Counted from the stretch's first letter, positions 10,934 through 21,591 are shown. The stretch: 31,604 bases of DNA from Micractinium sp. NFX-FRZ (GCA_029339195.1 JAPTJF010000599.1:1-31604); one strand, 5' to 3'. The notes: generated from the letters alone by a model not told the origin. Program-made: numbers and translations.

Positions 10934-11146
10934 CAGCTGCTGACGGCGGGTGGGCAGTGGACCAGGCCTGTACCAACGGGCTGTAGCATTTGCGTGCGAT
11001 TGGGGGGCAGGTCGCTTTGGCCCTGCGGTTAGCCGCCTTGCAACCCCGGGGCACGCCTGCCTGCGCTGGCCCGCACCAGCAGTGCTCCTGCCTGGTGGCC
11101 TCCCCCAGGCAGCCTGTGGGGCCGCCAGCTTCAAGTCATCCCTCCC

Positions 11147-13737
11147 TCAATTGGCGTCCGGCAGGCTGAAGTCCTGGCCCATCGGGTTCTGGCACTGCCA
11201 CTGCACGGCACGAGACAGGGTGGGGCCATGCCATGCAAAGCGCAGCTGAGCCACGGCCCAGCAACGGGGCATCCCGCCGCCGACGGCCGTGCAGTGCTGC
11301 ACTAGTGCTGCTGCTGAAGCATGCAGAGGCGCCAGCTGTCGCAGCTGCGTTTTCAGCCTGTGACAGTCACCACCGCCCATGAGCAGCGAGGCAGGCGCAG
11401 CAGGCGCAGCGGCACGGAAGCATGTGTGTGTGTCAATGACCGCTAAGCATAGCCCCGAGCTTGCCTGAATGTCGATTGGCGGCGGGGTAGGGCAGGCGGT
11501 GCAGGTGCCGGGCCAGACGCCTTCTTGGAAGGGGCAGTAAAAGCCTTTCTCCCGGCACCACGCCGTGGCGGCTGCAGCGGGGAAGGAGGGTCGTGCATGC
11601 AGCCACATGTCGGGGCAACGGCTCCCAATACATCTCGCATGCCCGCTGGCCTTCCATGCTGTGCCTGCTGAGGCACCAGCAGGCACAGCAGGCACAGCAT
11701 GGAAGGCCAGCGGGCACAGCAGGCACAGCATGGAAGGCCAGCGGGCATGCCTGGCTGGGGGTGCACCACAGAGGATTCTACTGAAGTGGCCTGGCTGCCC
11801 ACCTTTTCTGGCATCCCAGCAGAGCACCCAAACCAACTCACCCACGGATGTGCTGACGATGCAGCAGGGCTTGCCCTTTTGGCCGCAGTCCTCCGGGTTC
11901 TGCATGTTTGAGGTGCTAGAGCAGCCGTGCTGGGCAGACTGTGCTGGACATGATCACAGCCACGCTGGGTACCCTTTGGTACTACCATCAGAGCCTCTTC
12001 ACCTGGTACCCCAGGCCAGCAGGGCAGACGCAGCGGCAGCAGCAGCCGGGGCGCCAGCGGGTGCTGTGGGGGATCACCCCTGCTGTGGCCGCACTGCCAA
12101 GTGCCAAGCTTAGCTGGCCATGGCATGCAACCGCCTGAGCCAAGCCTCGCGCCTGCTCTGCTGCCTGCACTACAACTGGCTTGCCAAGGGGCGCTGGGTC
12201 ATAACTGTGCCAATGTCCTGCACAGGCCTCCACCCACCTGGACACACTTGTTGCCGTCGCCGCAGTAGGCCCCCCTTGCGCAGATGTCGGGCACCGGCTT
12301 GTCCACGCTGATGTGGTAGAAGCTGCAGCGGGCAAAGGTCAGGGCTGGGAAAGTCGCTTGCTGAACTGGGCGACCAGCAAAGGCAGGAGGCAGCCCCCCC
12401 CTGCCTGCCCAGGCAGCGCGCTGCTCGCTGTGTGGGTACAAGGAAAGGTGGAGGAAGCGCACCCGGGGCAGCAGTCCTGGCCGGCCGCGCCGCAGGTGGA
12501 GTTGGAGGGTAGCTTGATGCACTCTGGGGGGCACGGCGTGCAATTGAGGTAGGACAAGATGAGTTGGTAATCGATGCAGACAGTTGTGAAGCAGGGCAGC
12601 TCTGTGCACTCTTAAGGGCCAGCAGAGGCAGTGGCAGGGTCGCTGCACAGGCACTCGAGCAGGCAATGGCAGCCGTGTGAAGCAGCGCAGCGCAAGGCTA
12701 GCCACGGCAGCAGCTGCCGTCTTGGCTGCAAGTCCAATCGAGTTGAGTGCAGCGGGCCCTGCCTCACCTGATTCGGTGACTGAGCTGCTGGGTGCAGTGC
12801 ACAGCACATCTGCAGCAGGAGATAAGAGAGCTTTATGGTCAGCAGGTCAGCAGGAGGAGGCAGGAGGCTGTGGTCGGTAGGCTCTGGCCAGCAACTGCAA
12901 AGTGCTAACCCCTCTGCCACAGAGCCTGCTCCTCTCCCTGGGCAACGCCTCCCTGCCTTCCCCTGCCGCCACCTGGCCCCCAACAAGGGGCACCCACCCA
13001 CCTGCGGCGTAGCAGAAGGGCGTGGGGTAGGTGTCGCTGCTGCTGGTGTTGCCAGCAGAGATGCCGCCGGGGCGCAGCTCAGGGGGGCAGCACTTTGTGC
13101 CCAGCTGCCCGCAGCCGGCGGGGACCGGCAGGCAGATGGGCCAGTCCTTGCCCGAGTCCGCTGGGCCCGCACAGAAGTACCTGCATAAAGTGGCAGGGGC
13201 GGCGGCAGTGGGGTAGCCAGGGTGTTTTGGCAGCGGCGAGTGAGGCGACCTCGGGAAGCACTACTGTATGTGTGCCTACGCTGCTCCCACAAGACCTTGA
13301 GCGCTGACCCGAGAGGGCCAGGGGGGCCTACTGCTCTGGGGCCCAAGGAGCAGCCGCGCCTGCCCGTCTCCCAGCCCACGGCATCAGCATCCCACGCCCA
13401 GACCGTGCCTCTGCCTGGCACCAACTCCCCAGGGGGGGGCTCCCGCTCACCCTGCCTGGCAGGCCTGTTTGTTTGCTGGGCAGGGGCCGCCACATGGACC
13501 GCCTGCGATTGCAGTTGAGGGAAGGGGCAGACAGGAGCTGGGCAGCAGCACAGCCAACAATGCACGCCAGCTGGCACAGTGTCGGGTGATGCACGTGGCG
13601 GCGGCGGGCAACGGGCAGCGGCGGCGGGGCTCACCCGCCTGGCCGCACTTGTCGAGTGCGGGGCTGTCTGCTGCCGCTGCCAGGGTCGCCAGGAGAGATG
13701 TTTGAATCAGCAGGATCCCGAGAGGACAGCGCGCCAT
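11147..13737 (-). CDS. Gene C: secreted Cys-rich protein with CGxxGxxCC modules
   Basis: Nine exons on the minus strand: 13737-13635, 13502-13451, 13180-13002, 12809-12768, 12610-12463, 12322-12234, 12079-12003, 11899-11842 and 11571-11147 (TGA). They give about 390 residues. The N-terminus MARCPLGILLIQTSLLATLA, followed by AAADSP, is a typical signal peptide. The mature part is dense in cysteine and repeats a CG-x2-G-x2-C(C) theme: CGQAGGPC, CGQLGTKCCP, CGAAGQDCCPG and CGQKGKPCC, besides ARGAYCGDGNKC and CCCRCVCPAGLGY. Many disulfides are expected, so it is probably an extracellular or cell-wall protein. The family is not recognised; it may be a granulin-like or other disulfide-rich type. 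The donor at 12234 was preferred to the one at 12238 because only it keeps frame with exon 7. The C-terminal 120 residues are less Cys-rich. Confidence 0.8.
11640..11747. repeat. Perfect 31-bp unit: one inverted and two direct copies
   Basis: The unit at 11640-11670 is the exact reverse complement of 11686-11716, and 11717-11747 repeats the latter exactly. The array can fold into a 31-bp hairpin with a 15-base loop. It lies in the last intron of gene C. A related core (gcacagcaggcacagcatgg) recurs in intron 1 of gene D near 16618. Confidence 0.93.
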
Positions 13738-14907
13738 GGTGGCGGACGCGGGGCTTCACGACTTCGGGCGGGGGCGCTAGGTTGCAAACGCCACTGTTTG
13801 AAGGTCCCCGAAGTGAACAGTGCAATACCACGCGGCAAGCAGGTGGTCCGGAGCAGGCCTTGGGGCGAGGCATGTGGGTGCCTCCTGCCCTCCTTTCCTC
13901 ATCCCTATCCATCCGGCTTCAGCAACCCTCTTGGTCCCCCCCAACCCCGCAGCTTAATGTCTGATGTGCTCCTGCTGCTGTCGTCAACAGAGGGCGGTCG
14001 GCACGGTTTTGTGAACCAAGTTGCAGGGCACCGCATGAAAACAATGAATGAATGAGCGCGCCCGATGGGTGCGGGGGAAAGGACAGCAAGGGTGGGTGGG
14101 AAAGCTAGAGTGCAGGCCTAGCTGGCATGCTGGTCACCAGATGCTGAACAACTTGAAGTTGCGCTCGCCTGCCGGAGGGGCTGCCAGGAGCTGCTGGGAG
14201 TGGCGCTACGGCAGTACCGCCAGCAGAGAACAGCAGTTACAGCGCGCTGTGACACATTGCAGATACAAAGCATAAGATTGAGTACGGATGTGTGGCTTGC
14301 ACCTCAAGCAGCGCAGAGAACAGCAGTTACAGCTTGCTGTAACATATTTGCAGATGCAATACGTAAAGATGAGTAAAGATGAGTGCTGCTCTCCTTGCCC
14401 AGGCAAGCCCCTGAGCTGCCTGCAGGCAGAGCAGGCGCTCGTACAGAAACTCGACACCAGGGAGGCAGCTGCATTCAAAAGTCTTGGCAATCGTCGGTTG
14501 AACGTGTTTTATAAACAGCAGTTCAGTACGAAAACGCAGGGGAAGGGGTGTACGGCACGGGCCGTTCAACAAGGAAAGCATGAAAGCATATGCTAGGCAT
14601 AGCGCATTAAACTGTGCCAGCTGGCAAACCGCAGGGTGCGCGATAGGTAGTGGTATGAATAGGAACATTCAAATTGCTGTCAGCTGAAACAAAGCAGTGC
14701 CATTGCACTGGCCAGCGAAGTGCTGCGACTGTAGTGCAACTGAAGTGCTACATTGTACTATCAAAACGTCATGTGCACCCTTGGGAGTTCCGGACGGGTG
14801 TGCACGGGTTTTCAAAGGTGCTTGTCCACGGCAGCGCGTGCCCGAGCAGGGCTGCCCGCAGCTGGTTGGGCGCACCCCCATGCGGCCCCCTTCCCTGCTC
14901 GTGCTGC
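13738..14907. other. Spacer upstream of gene C and downstream of gene D
   Basis: This 1.2 kb stretch between two minus-strand genes should include the gene C promoter (just above 13737) and the 3' UTR of gene D. Only an approximately 90-bp tandem duplication (14220-14380) stands out. No further gene is supported. Confidence 0.6.
14222..14382. repeat. Tandem duplication with 90-bp period
   Basis: gcagagaacagcagttacag occurs at about 14223 and again at 14313. The following 30 bases remain alignable (cgcgctgtgacacattgcag against cttgctgtaacatatttgca). Each copy carries ttaca, i.e. TGTAA on the minus strand. A short aaagatgagt doublet follows at about 14365. Confidence 0.85.
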
Positions 14908-17163
14908 TCACAGCTCGGCCGCTCGCACAGCCGCCGCCCTGGCCAGCAGCCAGAGGTTCCCGAGCACCACCCAGGCTGCGGCTGCCAGCTGCAGCTCGTG
15001 ATAGTTCGGCCTGCCCACACATAGCTGGCTTAGCTCTGCGTCCGCTGCCGCCCACAGCTGCGCTGCATTTTGCAGCACGGAAGCCGCCGCTGCGGGCCGG
15101 AAGAAGAACACAAGAATCTGCTTTTCGGCGTGAATGAAGGAAGCAGCTTCGGGGCGTCTAGAGGACTGACCGCCGGCCCGGCAGAGCTCCCCATCACACG
15201 GCTGCGGCTCCTGCTGCGGCTGCTGCACCGTCTGCTGCTGCTCCTCCTGCTTCTGTTGCTCTTGCTTCCCCTGCTCCTGTTGCTCTTGCCCCTCCAGCCC
15301 TGGCTGCTGCTGTGGCGGCGGCGGCGGCGGCTGTAGCTGCCGCAGCCGCTGCCGCCGCAGCTGCCGCTGCTGCTGCCGCTGCCGCTGCTGCTGCTGCTGC
15401 TGCTGCTGCTGTGGCGGCGGCGGCAGCGCGCCCGTCCAGGCAGCCAGCACCGTGGGCAGCATCACGTTGCAGACAACCAGGCTCCAGTTAAGAACAGCCA
15501 TGCACTCCACCGCGCCCTCACGTGGCCCTGCAGCAGGTGGCCAGGGGCGGCAGGGTGGAGGGCTTGTGTTGTTTCTCTCACTCTATGTGCGTGTGTTGCC
15601 TGCGCACTTGATTGTATTGCAGAGACAGCCGGACCTGCACCTCTTTCCTGGCCCCTGCAGCATTGCTTGCTAAGTCAGCGGGAGGCTGCGTGCAGGGCAG
15701 GGCAGGGCGCCCTGAGGCTGAGGCTTGTGTCAGCCAGCCGTGCCGTTGTACGCCAATGCTGCAATGTGCACATCCGCATGAGGCGGGTAAACGGGGAACA
15801 GAGGCAGTAGCGGGTGCTTGTTGCAGGGGGCTGCAAAAGCAGTGCATGAGGGCTGCCGTTGAGTGCAACACCAGCGGCAGCAGCAGCAGCAGCAGCAGCA
15901 GCAACCAAGGCCCACCCTCCAAAGCACCGGCAGCTGCCATCGCCTGGGGTGGGAGGAGTGCGGGCATGCAGTCGAAGAGGCTTGACAGGATGGCGAAGCG
16001 CTTCTGGGACAGCGGGTCCGACAGCAGGCGGGAGGTGCAGTATGCTGGGCTGGCGGCGGTGAGCGCCGCCAGTGCCGCCTGCTGCACCAGCACCGCCAGC
16101 GGAGGCTGGCGCAGCACCAGCACTGTCAGCGCCGTGGGAAGCAAGCACGTGCCTGCAGTGCAGCTCAGCCAGGAGAGTGGGAGGGGCGGCGGAGAGGGGA
16201 GTCAGCCTGGGGGATTGGTCAGGGGCCCGGGTCAGTCCGGTGGAGGGAAGGGCGACATGTGCGCCCTGATCAGGAGGAAGGGCCCGGCACTTCTCACAGC
16301 ATCCACAGCATCCCACCGGTCCTGTGCTTGCTGGCCGGCTGGCCGGCAGGCAGGCCGGCCGGCAGTTGCGAGCATTGCTGGGCAGCGTGCAGGCCTGCCG
16401 CCGCCCACCTATGCTTGCGCACACGCCGTCCAAGAGGGATCCTGCCAAGCCGGGTGCAGCCGGCCGGTCCAGGAGGCCCGCCAACCCCTGGCAGCACAGC
16501 AGGCACAGCAGGGAGCGTGTGACAGCCCAGCAGGCATAGCAGGGAGTGTATGGCAGCACAGCAGGTGGACCAGCTGTCCTATCTCGGGAGGCAGGAACTA
16601 GCCGGGCGGAATCACAGCACAGCAGGCACAGCATGGAGTGTATGGCAGGTCAAGCGAGGGATGCGGGGCACGGGGGGGAGCCGGGCAGGCAGGTGGGCGG
16701 CACGAGCAGATAGCGAGCAAGTGACACTGCCTTGCACTGCCTGCTAGCAGTGAATGGAGCGGTACGGATGCAAAAGACGTGGCAGTGCGCAGGCTGCCAG
16801 ACTCACCTCTGAGGGTGCCGTGCCACACGGTACGCATGCTTTGAAGACGCGCAGCAGGCTTATCACAGCCACGCGATGCTGCCGCCAGGTGCTGTGGGGT
16901 GCACAGCGTGCAAGGAGGGCGCAGCACGCCAGCGCCGCCGCCACACCCGCGTGCTGCACGTGCCCTGAGAGTGTGAGCGCTGAGGCAGTCACATACCACT
17001 GCAGCATATGGGTTGCCAGAACAACTGCTGCGACTGCTTGGTCTATGCGCTGCAGGCTGGCACCCCGGGTGGTGGTGCCGCCGCCTTTGCCGGTCCCACG
17101 ACGCCAGGCGCCGGGTGGCGGCGCCCTGTGCGGCTGGCTGCAGTCCGCGCGCCCGCTGCCCAT
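14908..17163 (-). CDS. Gene D: multi-spanning membrane protein, paralogue of gene F, with polyQ insert
   Basis: Four exons: 17163-16807, 16487-16409, 16152-15916 and 15527-14908, in phases 0, 1 and 1, giving about 430 residues. The ATG sits in a good context (gccATGG). Hydrophobic segments occur near residues 38-60, 68-88 and 148-180, after the fourth exon starts (AVLNWSLVVCNVMLPTVLAA), and at the C-terminus (ELQLAAAAWVVLGNLWLLA). The third exon contains the motif CTSRLLSDPLSQKR, nearly identical in gene F. A Gln- and Pro-rich insert of roughly 90 residues (15190-15420, CTG/CTC codons) separates the last two hydrophobic parts and is absent from gene F. No known family was recognised. The shared exon structure with gene F shows they arose by gene duplication. 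Confidence 0.77.
15350..15412 (-). repeat. CAG/CTG repeat coding polyglutamine in gene D
   Basis: A run of (CTG)n on the plus strand encodes an uninterrupted Gln stretch after a poly-Pro run in the last exon of gene D. Such tracts are prone to length change. Confidence 0.85.
15878..15903. repeat. (CAG)n microsatellite in gene D intron 3
   Basis: About eight CAG units (ggcagcagcagcagcagcag and on), just inside the third intron after the donor at 15915. Confidence 0.85.
16486..16645. repeat. Degenerate CAGCAGGCACAGCA repeat cluster
   Basis: At least four diverged units built on cagcaggcacagcaggga or cagcaggcatagcaggga, ending with gcacagcaggcacagcatgg (about 16618). They overlap the start of exon 2 and intron 1 of gene D. 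They resemble the 31-bp hairpin unit in gene C, so this is a dispersed local repeat family. Confidence 0.7.
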
Positions 17164-18489
17164 GGCCGCCCGCTCTACTGCCTATGTCCTGCAGACGTGG
17201 CGCCAGTGGCTGCGGGGCTGCCCAGTTGCGAAGTCGCGTGCGAGAGGAGGTACGCTAAAGCACTCGCGAGGAGACCGGGAGAGTGTTGGGCAGAGCTCGA
17301 CCTCTAGGCCTGAGACAGCTTGCGGGTTTTCTGAAGCAATGTGCGCGAGTTGTTCGTTCGCCGACCCTACTGCTGATGCTGGCACCAGCAGTTCCTTGCG
17401 CAGGCCCCTGTTTGTACAATGCCAGGGGAGCCACCTGTGCCACGGCTTCAAAAGACTACCGGTGCCACGGCTACTTGCCAAGCCAACTGTGGGGCGGTGT
17501 GAGACCACTGCTGAGGCGGCACTGCAGTAGAGCCTGGAGCATGGTAAGGTGACCGTCATGATGGGGTGTGGACGGCAACCTCGGAACTCTCCTTCTGGGC
17601 CGTCTCAAGAACTGATCCTACCAATCAGCGCCGACTTGTTCACCCGTCACGAACAGGTGGTAGAACTGTCGTCGTTAGTTGCCATTGCCGGCTTCATGTG
17701 TCAGCAAGTACCAGCTTATACAGGGCGAAGGAGCAATGCAGGAAGAGGAGCAATGGCGGGGCACAGAGCGCTGGCATCGTAGCAAACCGGACCTCAGGCT
17801 GTCGTGGCCTCGCCCGCCCCTGCACCTTTGGCAGTGTGTATGTATGGTGGAAAGTTGCTGTTCGGTCAGTCACCCCGTAGATGTGGCGGCTGCTGGGCGC
17901 AGGCCTACAGCCAAAGTGTGAGACCGGCCCGGCGGCAGTCAGCCGGCAAGCTGACGCCCCCGCAACGGCCCCAGCATTCGGACCATCACACTCTATGCGC
18001 AGGACCACTGATCTTCGCCACTGTTCACCAGTGCCGAAGACGATAGCTGTCTCGGGCACCCCTGCCCCGCCCACGGGCAAAGAGGGCGGGAGATGGCACT
18101 GGCGCCGCACACCCGCCCGCCACGTCAGCGACGACAGCCTTTACAGGCAGCCCTCGGGGATGCTCGGCTCTGCAGCCATCGCACTTCGGAGGCAAATTGA
18201 GGGCCCTTAAAGCACGTGCGCCCAGCTGTTCTCGTGACTTCTCTTGCGAGCGCTCTCGGTGTAGTCGCCCCGCTTCGTTTCGGGCTGGGCAGCGGTCAAC
18301 TCCCGCGGGGGGGCGCCGAGTCGCGGCACGCCTGGGGTGATGCCCAGGTGCGTGCCATGCTGGTGGGGTGGGCGGTGCGCAGGCGCAGGCAAACAAACCC
18401 CAGCCAGCCCTTGCCACGGTGGCTCTCCTGTCCCAACTCCGCCCTCCTGTCTCACCACATCCCTTGCCCATCACTGCATGCAGCGGAAC
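17164..18489. promoter_or_regulatory. Divergent spacer between genes D and E
   Basis: This 1.3 kb head-to-head region must hold the promoter of gene D and the promoter or 5' exons of gene E. An upstream gene E exon is possible at about 18216-18351: it is open, ends GATGCCCAG before GTGCGTG, and is in phase 0 with the next exon, but it has no ATG. Otherwise nothing is supported. Confidence 0.45.
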
Positions 18490-21266
18490 ATGACGGTTGT
18501 TACCATTGAGAAGCCGTGCCCGGGGGCGGGCGTATCTCGAGCGCTCCTCAAGCGGCCGGGTGGCACGGTCGTGATCATTGGCGTCACGCCTGGCGCCCAC
18601 GGCGGCGTGGCAGCGCTCCAGTACACAAACCCTGCCACTAGGGGAGGCAGCCGGCTGCAGCCTTCTGGCATGGAGCTCACGCTGCTGCAGGGGCTGCCCA
18701 GCTTGGCCGGGTGAGCAAGGGACGGGAGGTCCCCAGCGGGTGGGGCAAGGAGGGAGGTCGGACGGAGTAAAGCTGTCTGCGAGCGAGCGCTCACTAGGTG
18801 GGGTGGCGTCAGCACTCACAGAACCGGGGTGGGTGGGCAGGGGCGGGCGGGGAGGTGTTGTGGAGGAGTGCAGCTGCATGGGTGCGTGCGGCAGCCACTG
18901 TGGCGCTTGCAACCCTTTGCTGACTTCCATTTGGAGTCCTTTAGCCAGAAGGGTCTGTCTCACGGGGCACCAGTGCAGGCCAGGGTGTGTTGCATGGCCG
19001 CTAGTGTGCTCAGGCCAGCCTGTGCGCCACTGGGTGCCGCCGCACCTGCTTCCTCCTTTCAGGGCCAGTGAGCGCCGCTCACCTGCCCCCTCTTCTTTCG
19101 CACGGTCGCAGCGCGGCGGGGCAACCATGGGGCCCCCCATATCCTGCCCTTGACCTCATCCCACCCCTGCCCTGCCTAACCGCAGTCAGCTGGATGTGCC
19201 ACACAGCCACACAGCCACCCACCCGTGCCTGTTGGCGACTGCCGCTTCCAGGCTCTGCTGCCCCCCTGCCCTCCTGCCCCCCTGCCCTGCCCTCAACTTG
19301 ACCTCACCCCACCGCTCAACCCCTGCGCAACCCTCACCTTTGCCCCACCCCCTCCCAACCCCTTGAGCTGCTGCTCCTGCCCTTCACATCACCCCACCCC
19401 TCCCTGCACCCCGCTCGCTCCTGTGCCGCAGCCGCCTGGATGTGGCAGCCACCCGGGCGCTGCTGCAGGGCCTGCTGGCAGCCGCCCCTGCGGGGGCCAC
19501 CACACTACTGTATGCACGTGACGGCACCGCAGGGGCAGCCTTCAGCCTGGCCGGGCAGCCGGGTGCTGCGGAGACGGTGGAGCGCAGCTACCAGCAGGTG
19601 AGGAGGCGGGGCGGGAGGGGCAGACGGCAGTACACGGGGGCAGTACGCAGGGGGCGGGGCAGTGGTGCGGTGTGCAGCGGGAGGGGCAGAGCGCAGTTGA
19701 ACCAGGTGGGGCGGTGCGGTGTGGGGCTGGATGAAGCAGGGCCGGGGGGGAGTGGAACAGCAGGCAGACAGTGCAGGGGCCGGGGCGTTAGAGAGTGGTG
19801 CAGCGGAGAGGGGAGAGCAACATTGTCGGGCTCCTGGCACCTGCAATGCCGGGTGGCACCTGCTGCTGCCGAAGCGGTGCCCTGTGCACCCTCTGCCCTG
19901 CCCCCGCTTCCTCCAAATGCAGCTGCTGGCAGCGCGGGCCGGCCTGCCCATCTCACACACACTGCCTGTTCCGCTGCCTCCTGCCCTCCCCCTGCTGCCC
20001 CCAATTGCAGCTGCTGGCAGCCCTGGCCGGCCTGCCTGGCACGCACATCGGCCACGTGACGAGCGCTGCCATGGCGCGCTCGCTGCGCCTCAACCACTCC
20101 TCCCTCAAGAAACGGGTTGCTTTGGACACGGCACTGTCCGTGTTTCCTCAGGCCAGGGAGCAGATAAGGTGAGGGCCTGCTGCGGGCTCTGTGGGAGGCT
20201 GGCTGCTGGCCTGGGTGCTGGCGGGTTAAGCTGGACACGGCACTGTCTGTGTTCCCTCGGGCCGGAGGGTGCATCAGGTGAGGGCCCCTTGCGAGGTCGG
20301 TGGGCAGCCTGGCTGGCCTTGTAAGCGGGTTGCGTTGGGCCCGGCACGCGGGCCGTCCCCTCGGGCTCGGGGTCGGATCAGGTGAGGGCCCCTTGCGTGC
20401 TCGGTGGGCGGCCTGGCTTGATACGCCGCGCTGGGTCGGTCGCTGTGCTTTCGGCACGTGATCTGCACAGAGCAGAACAGCAGGAGCGGGGCGTGATGGG
20501 CACGGGCGCCTGCCCTGGCCCCTGCTGACCTTGGCACGCTTGCCATCACATCAGAGCATGGGTTGCAACAGTAAATGAGTGCACGAAATGCAACACACGA
20601 GTGCAGGAACCTGAAGCTTCCCTCGTTCTCGCGGGCGCTTGCTTGCCATGCAGGAGCATGTCGCAGCACAGCGCGCTTGTGCATGCGCTGCTGGTGGTTG
20701 CGCATGTGGTGGGGGCCAAGGTGCATGCAGAGGCGGCAGTGCCAGGCCCTGTGCCTGTGCCTGTGCCTGGGAATGCAGCAACGGCAGCAGCAGCAGCAGC
20801 ACCAGCAGCAGCAGCAGCAGCAGCGGAGGCAGCAGGAGCAGAAGCAGGAGGAGCAGCGCAAGGAGCGGCGGCAGCAGGAGCGGCAGCAGCAGCCGCAGCA
20901 GCAGCAGGAGGGGAAGCAGCAGCAGGGGCAGGGGCAGCAGCGCGTTCTTGGCGCGCAGGCGAAGCGGTAGCACCGGCGGCACCCGCCATCGCCGCAGCAG
21001 AGCCGGCAATTGGGGCGCCAGAGAGCGGTGCCGCTCTGGCTGCAGAGCCCAACCCGCTCACGCCCCGCCCGGTGCCTCGGGTCAAGCGGCGGCTGCCGCC
21101 CTCCCTGCAGCAGGGCCCAGCAGGGCACAGCAGGGGCAGCAAGAGAGCGGCCCCTGCGGGCATCGCTGCTGCTGCTGCTGCTGCTGCCGCTGCTGCTGCT
21201 GCCATTGCCGCTGCCCCTGCCTGCCCCAAAGAGGAGCCGTGTGTGATCGACTTGTGTGACGACTGA
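18490..21266 (+). CDS. Gene E: unrecognised protein with Ala-rich region and SUMO-interaction-like tail
   Basis: Exons joining in phase: 18484-18710, 19432-19597, 20011-20168 and 20654-21266 (TGA). The first ATG in the earliest certain exon is at 18490, giving about 385 residues; an upstream exon may add more. The N-terminal 190 residues look globular (MTVVTIEKPCPGAG, GGTVVIIGVTPGAHGG, TTLLYARDG, HIGHVTSAAMARSL) but match no family I know. The last exon begins with a helix-like SALVHALLVVAHVVGAKVHA. It then turns into a long Ala/Gly-rich region coded by GCAGCA-type repeats and a basic patch (PRVKRRLPP). It ends KEEPCVIDLCDD, where VIDL followed by acidic residues matches the known form of a SUMO-interacting motif. 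A nuclear role is a guess. The third listed exon is flanked on both sides by copies of its own ends. Confidence 0.72.
19917..19951 (+). repeat. Echo of gene E exon (20011) start with acceptor
   Basis: atgcagctgctggcagc then gcgggccggcctgcc copies attgcagctgctggcagc then cctggccggcctgcc at 20005-20036. The offset is 89 bp. The copy includes the pyrimidine tract and CAG acceptor. Confidence 0.9.
20230..20425 (+). repeat. Two successive echoes of a gene E exon end and donor
   Basis: The exon end tggacacggcactgtccgtg (20123) through its donor gtgaggg (20169) recurs at 20232 with donor at 20278, and again, more decayed, with donor at 20382. Spacings are 109 and 104 bp. The intron sequence after each donor (gagggccccttgcg) is also shared, so the duplicated unit spans the splice site. 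Confidence 0.92.
20775..20930 (+). repeat. GCA-rich coding repeat of gene E
   Basis: Imperfect GCAGCAGCA and GCAGGAGCA units encode the poly-Ala/Gly region. A second CTG-type tract follows at 21165-21215. Both lie in the coding frame ending at 21266. Confidence 0.8.
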
Positions 21267-21314
21267 GGTCAAGACTGTTTGTTTCCCACTCTTATTCGCT
21301 CTCACTTTTGAGGT

Positions 21315-21319
21315 TGTAA
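21315..21319 (+). terminator. TGTAA poly(A) signal for gene E
   Basis: gaggttgtaaacc lies about 50 bp after the stop codon of gene E, at a convergent gene end. Confidence 0.7.
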
Positions 21320-21482
21320 ACCTGGAAATGTGTTCTCCGAGCGGGACAGCCCGTCCTGAACGTTGACCAGTGTCAAAGACTCGGAGTCAACCCCCGCCTG
21401 CTCATTGGGCAGTGACAGGACACCAGCTGCAGTCCGTCCATGGGCCCACACCATCTGGCCCCCAGGCGCAATGAATGGGGGC

Positions 21483-21591
21483 CGTGCTGTGCTTGTGTGA
21501 AACTTGTGGTAGAAGGCAGATTTCATAGATGCACCATGTTTGTGTGAAAGCTGTGGTAGCAGGCAGGCTTCACACAAGCGCAGCACAGCCA
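21483..21591. repeat. Short element with inverted ends and an internal 48-bp repeat
   Basis: gtgctgtgcttgtgtgaa at about 21484 is almost exactly the reverse complement of ttcacacaagcgcagcac at about 21570. Inside, ttgtgtgaaacttgtggtag (about 21492) is repeated as tttgtgtgaaagctgtggta (about 21539). This could be a MITE-like remnant or a local inversion-duplication. Confidence 0.75.

Larger units (their letters stand above)
10449..11146. other. Convergent 3' spacer between RMD5 and gene C
   Basis: This 0.7 kb spacer between two converging stop codons holds the two 3' UTRs. No gene is visible in it. It contains TGTAA motifs on both strands, listed separately. Confidence 0.7.

Noticed and set aside
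11640..11747. CRISPR-like array
   Set aside because: Adjacent copies without unique spacers, one copy inverted, in an intron of a eukaryotic gene.
18216..18351. Upstream exon of gene E
   Set aside because: Open and in phase with a good donor, but it lacks an ATG and the region before it has a stop. Kept only as a possibility.
18025..19140. 371-residue minus-strand open frame
   Set aside because: Opposite gene E's first certain exon and its introns. Low-complexity, Arg/Pro/Ala-rich, and without homology.
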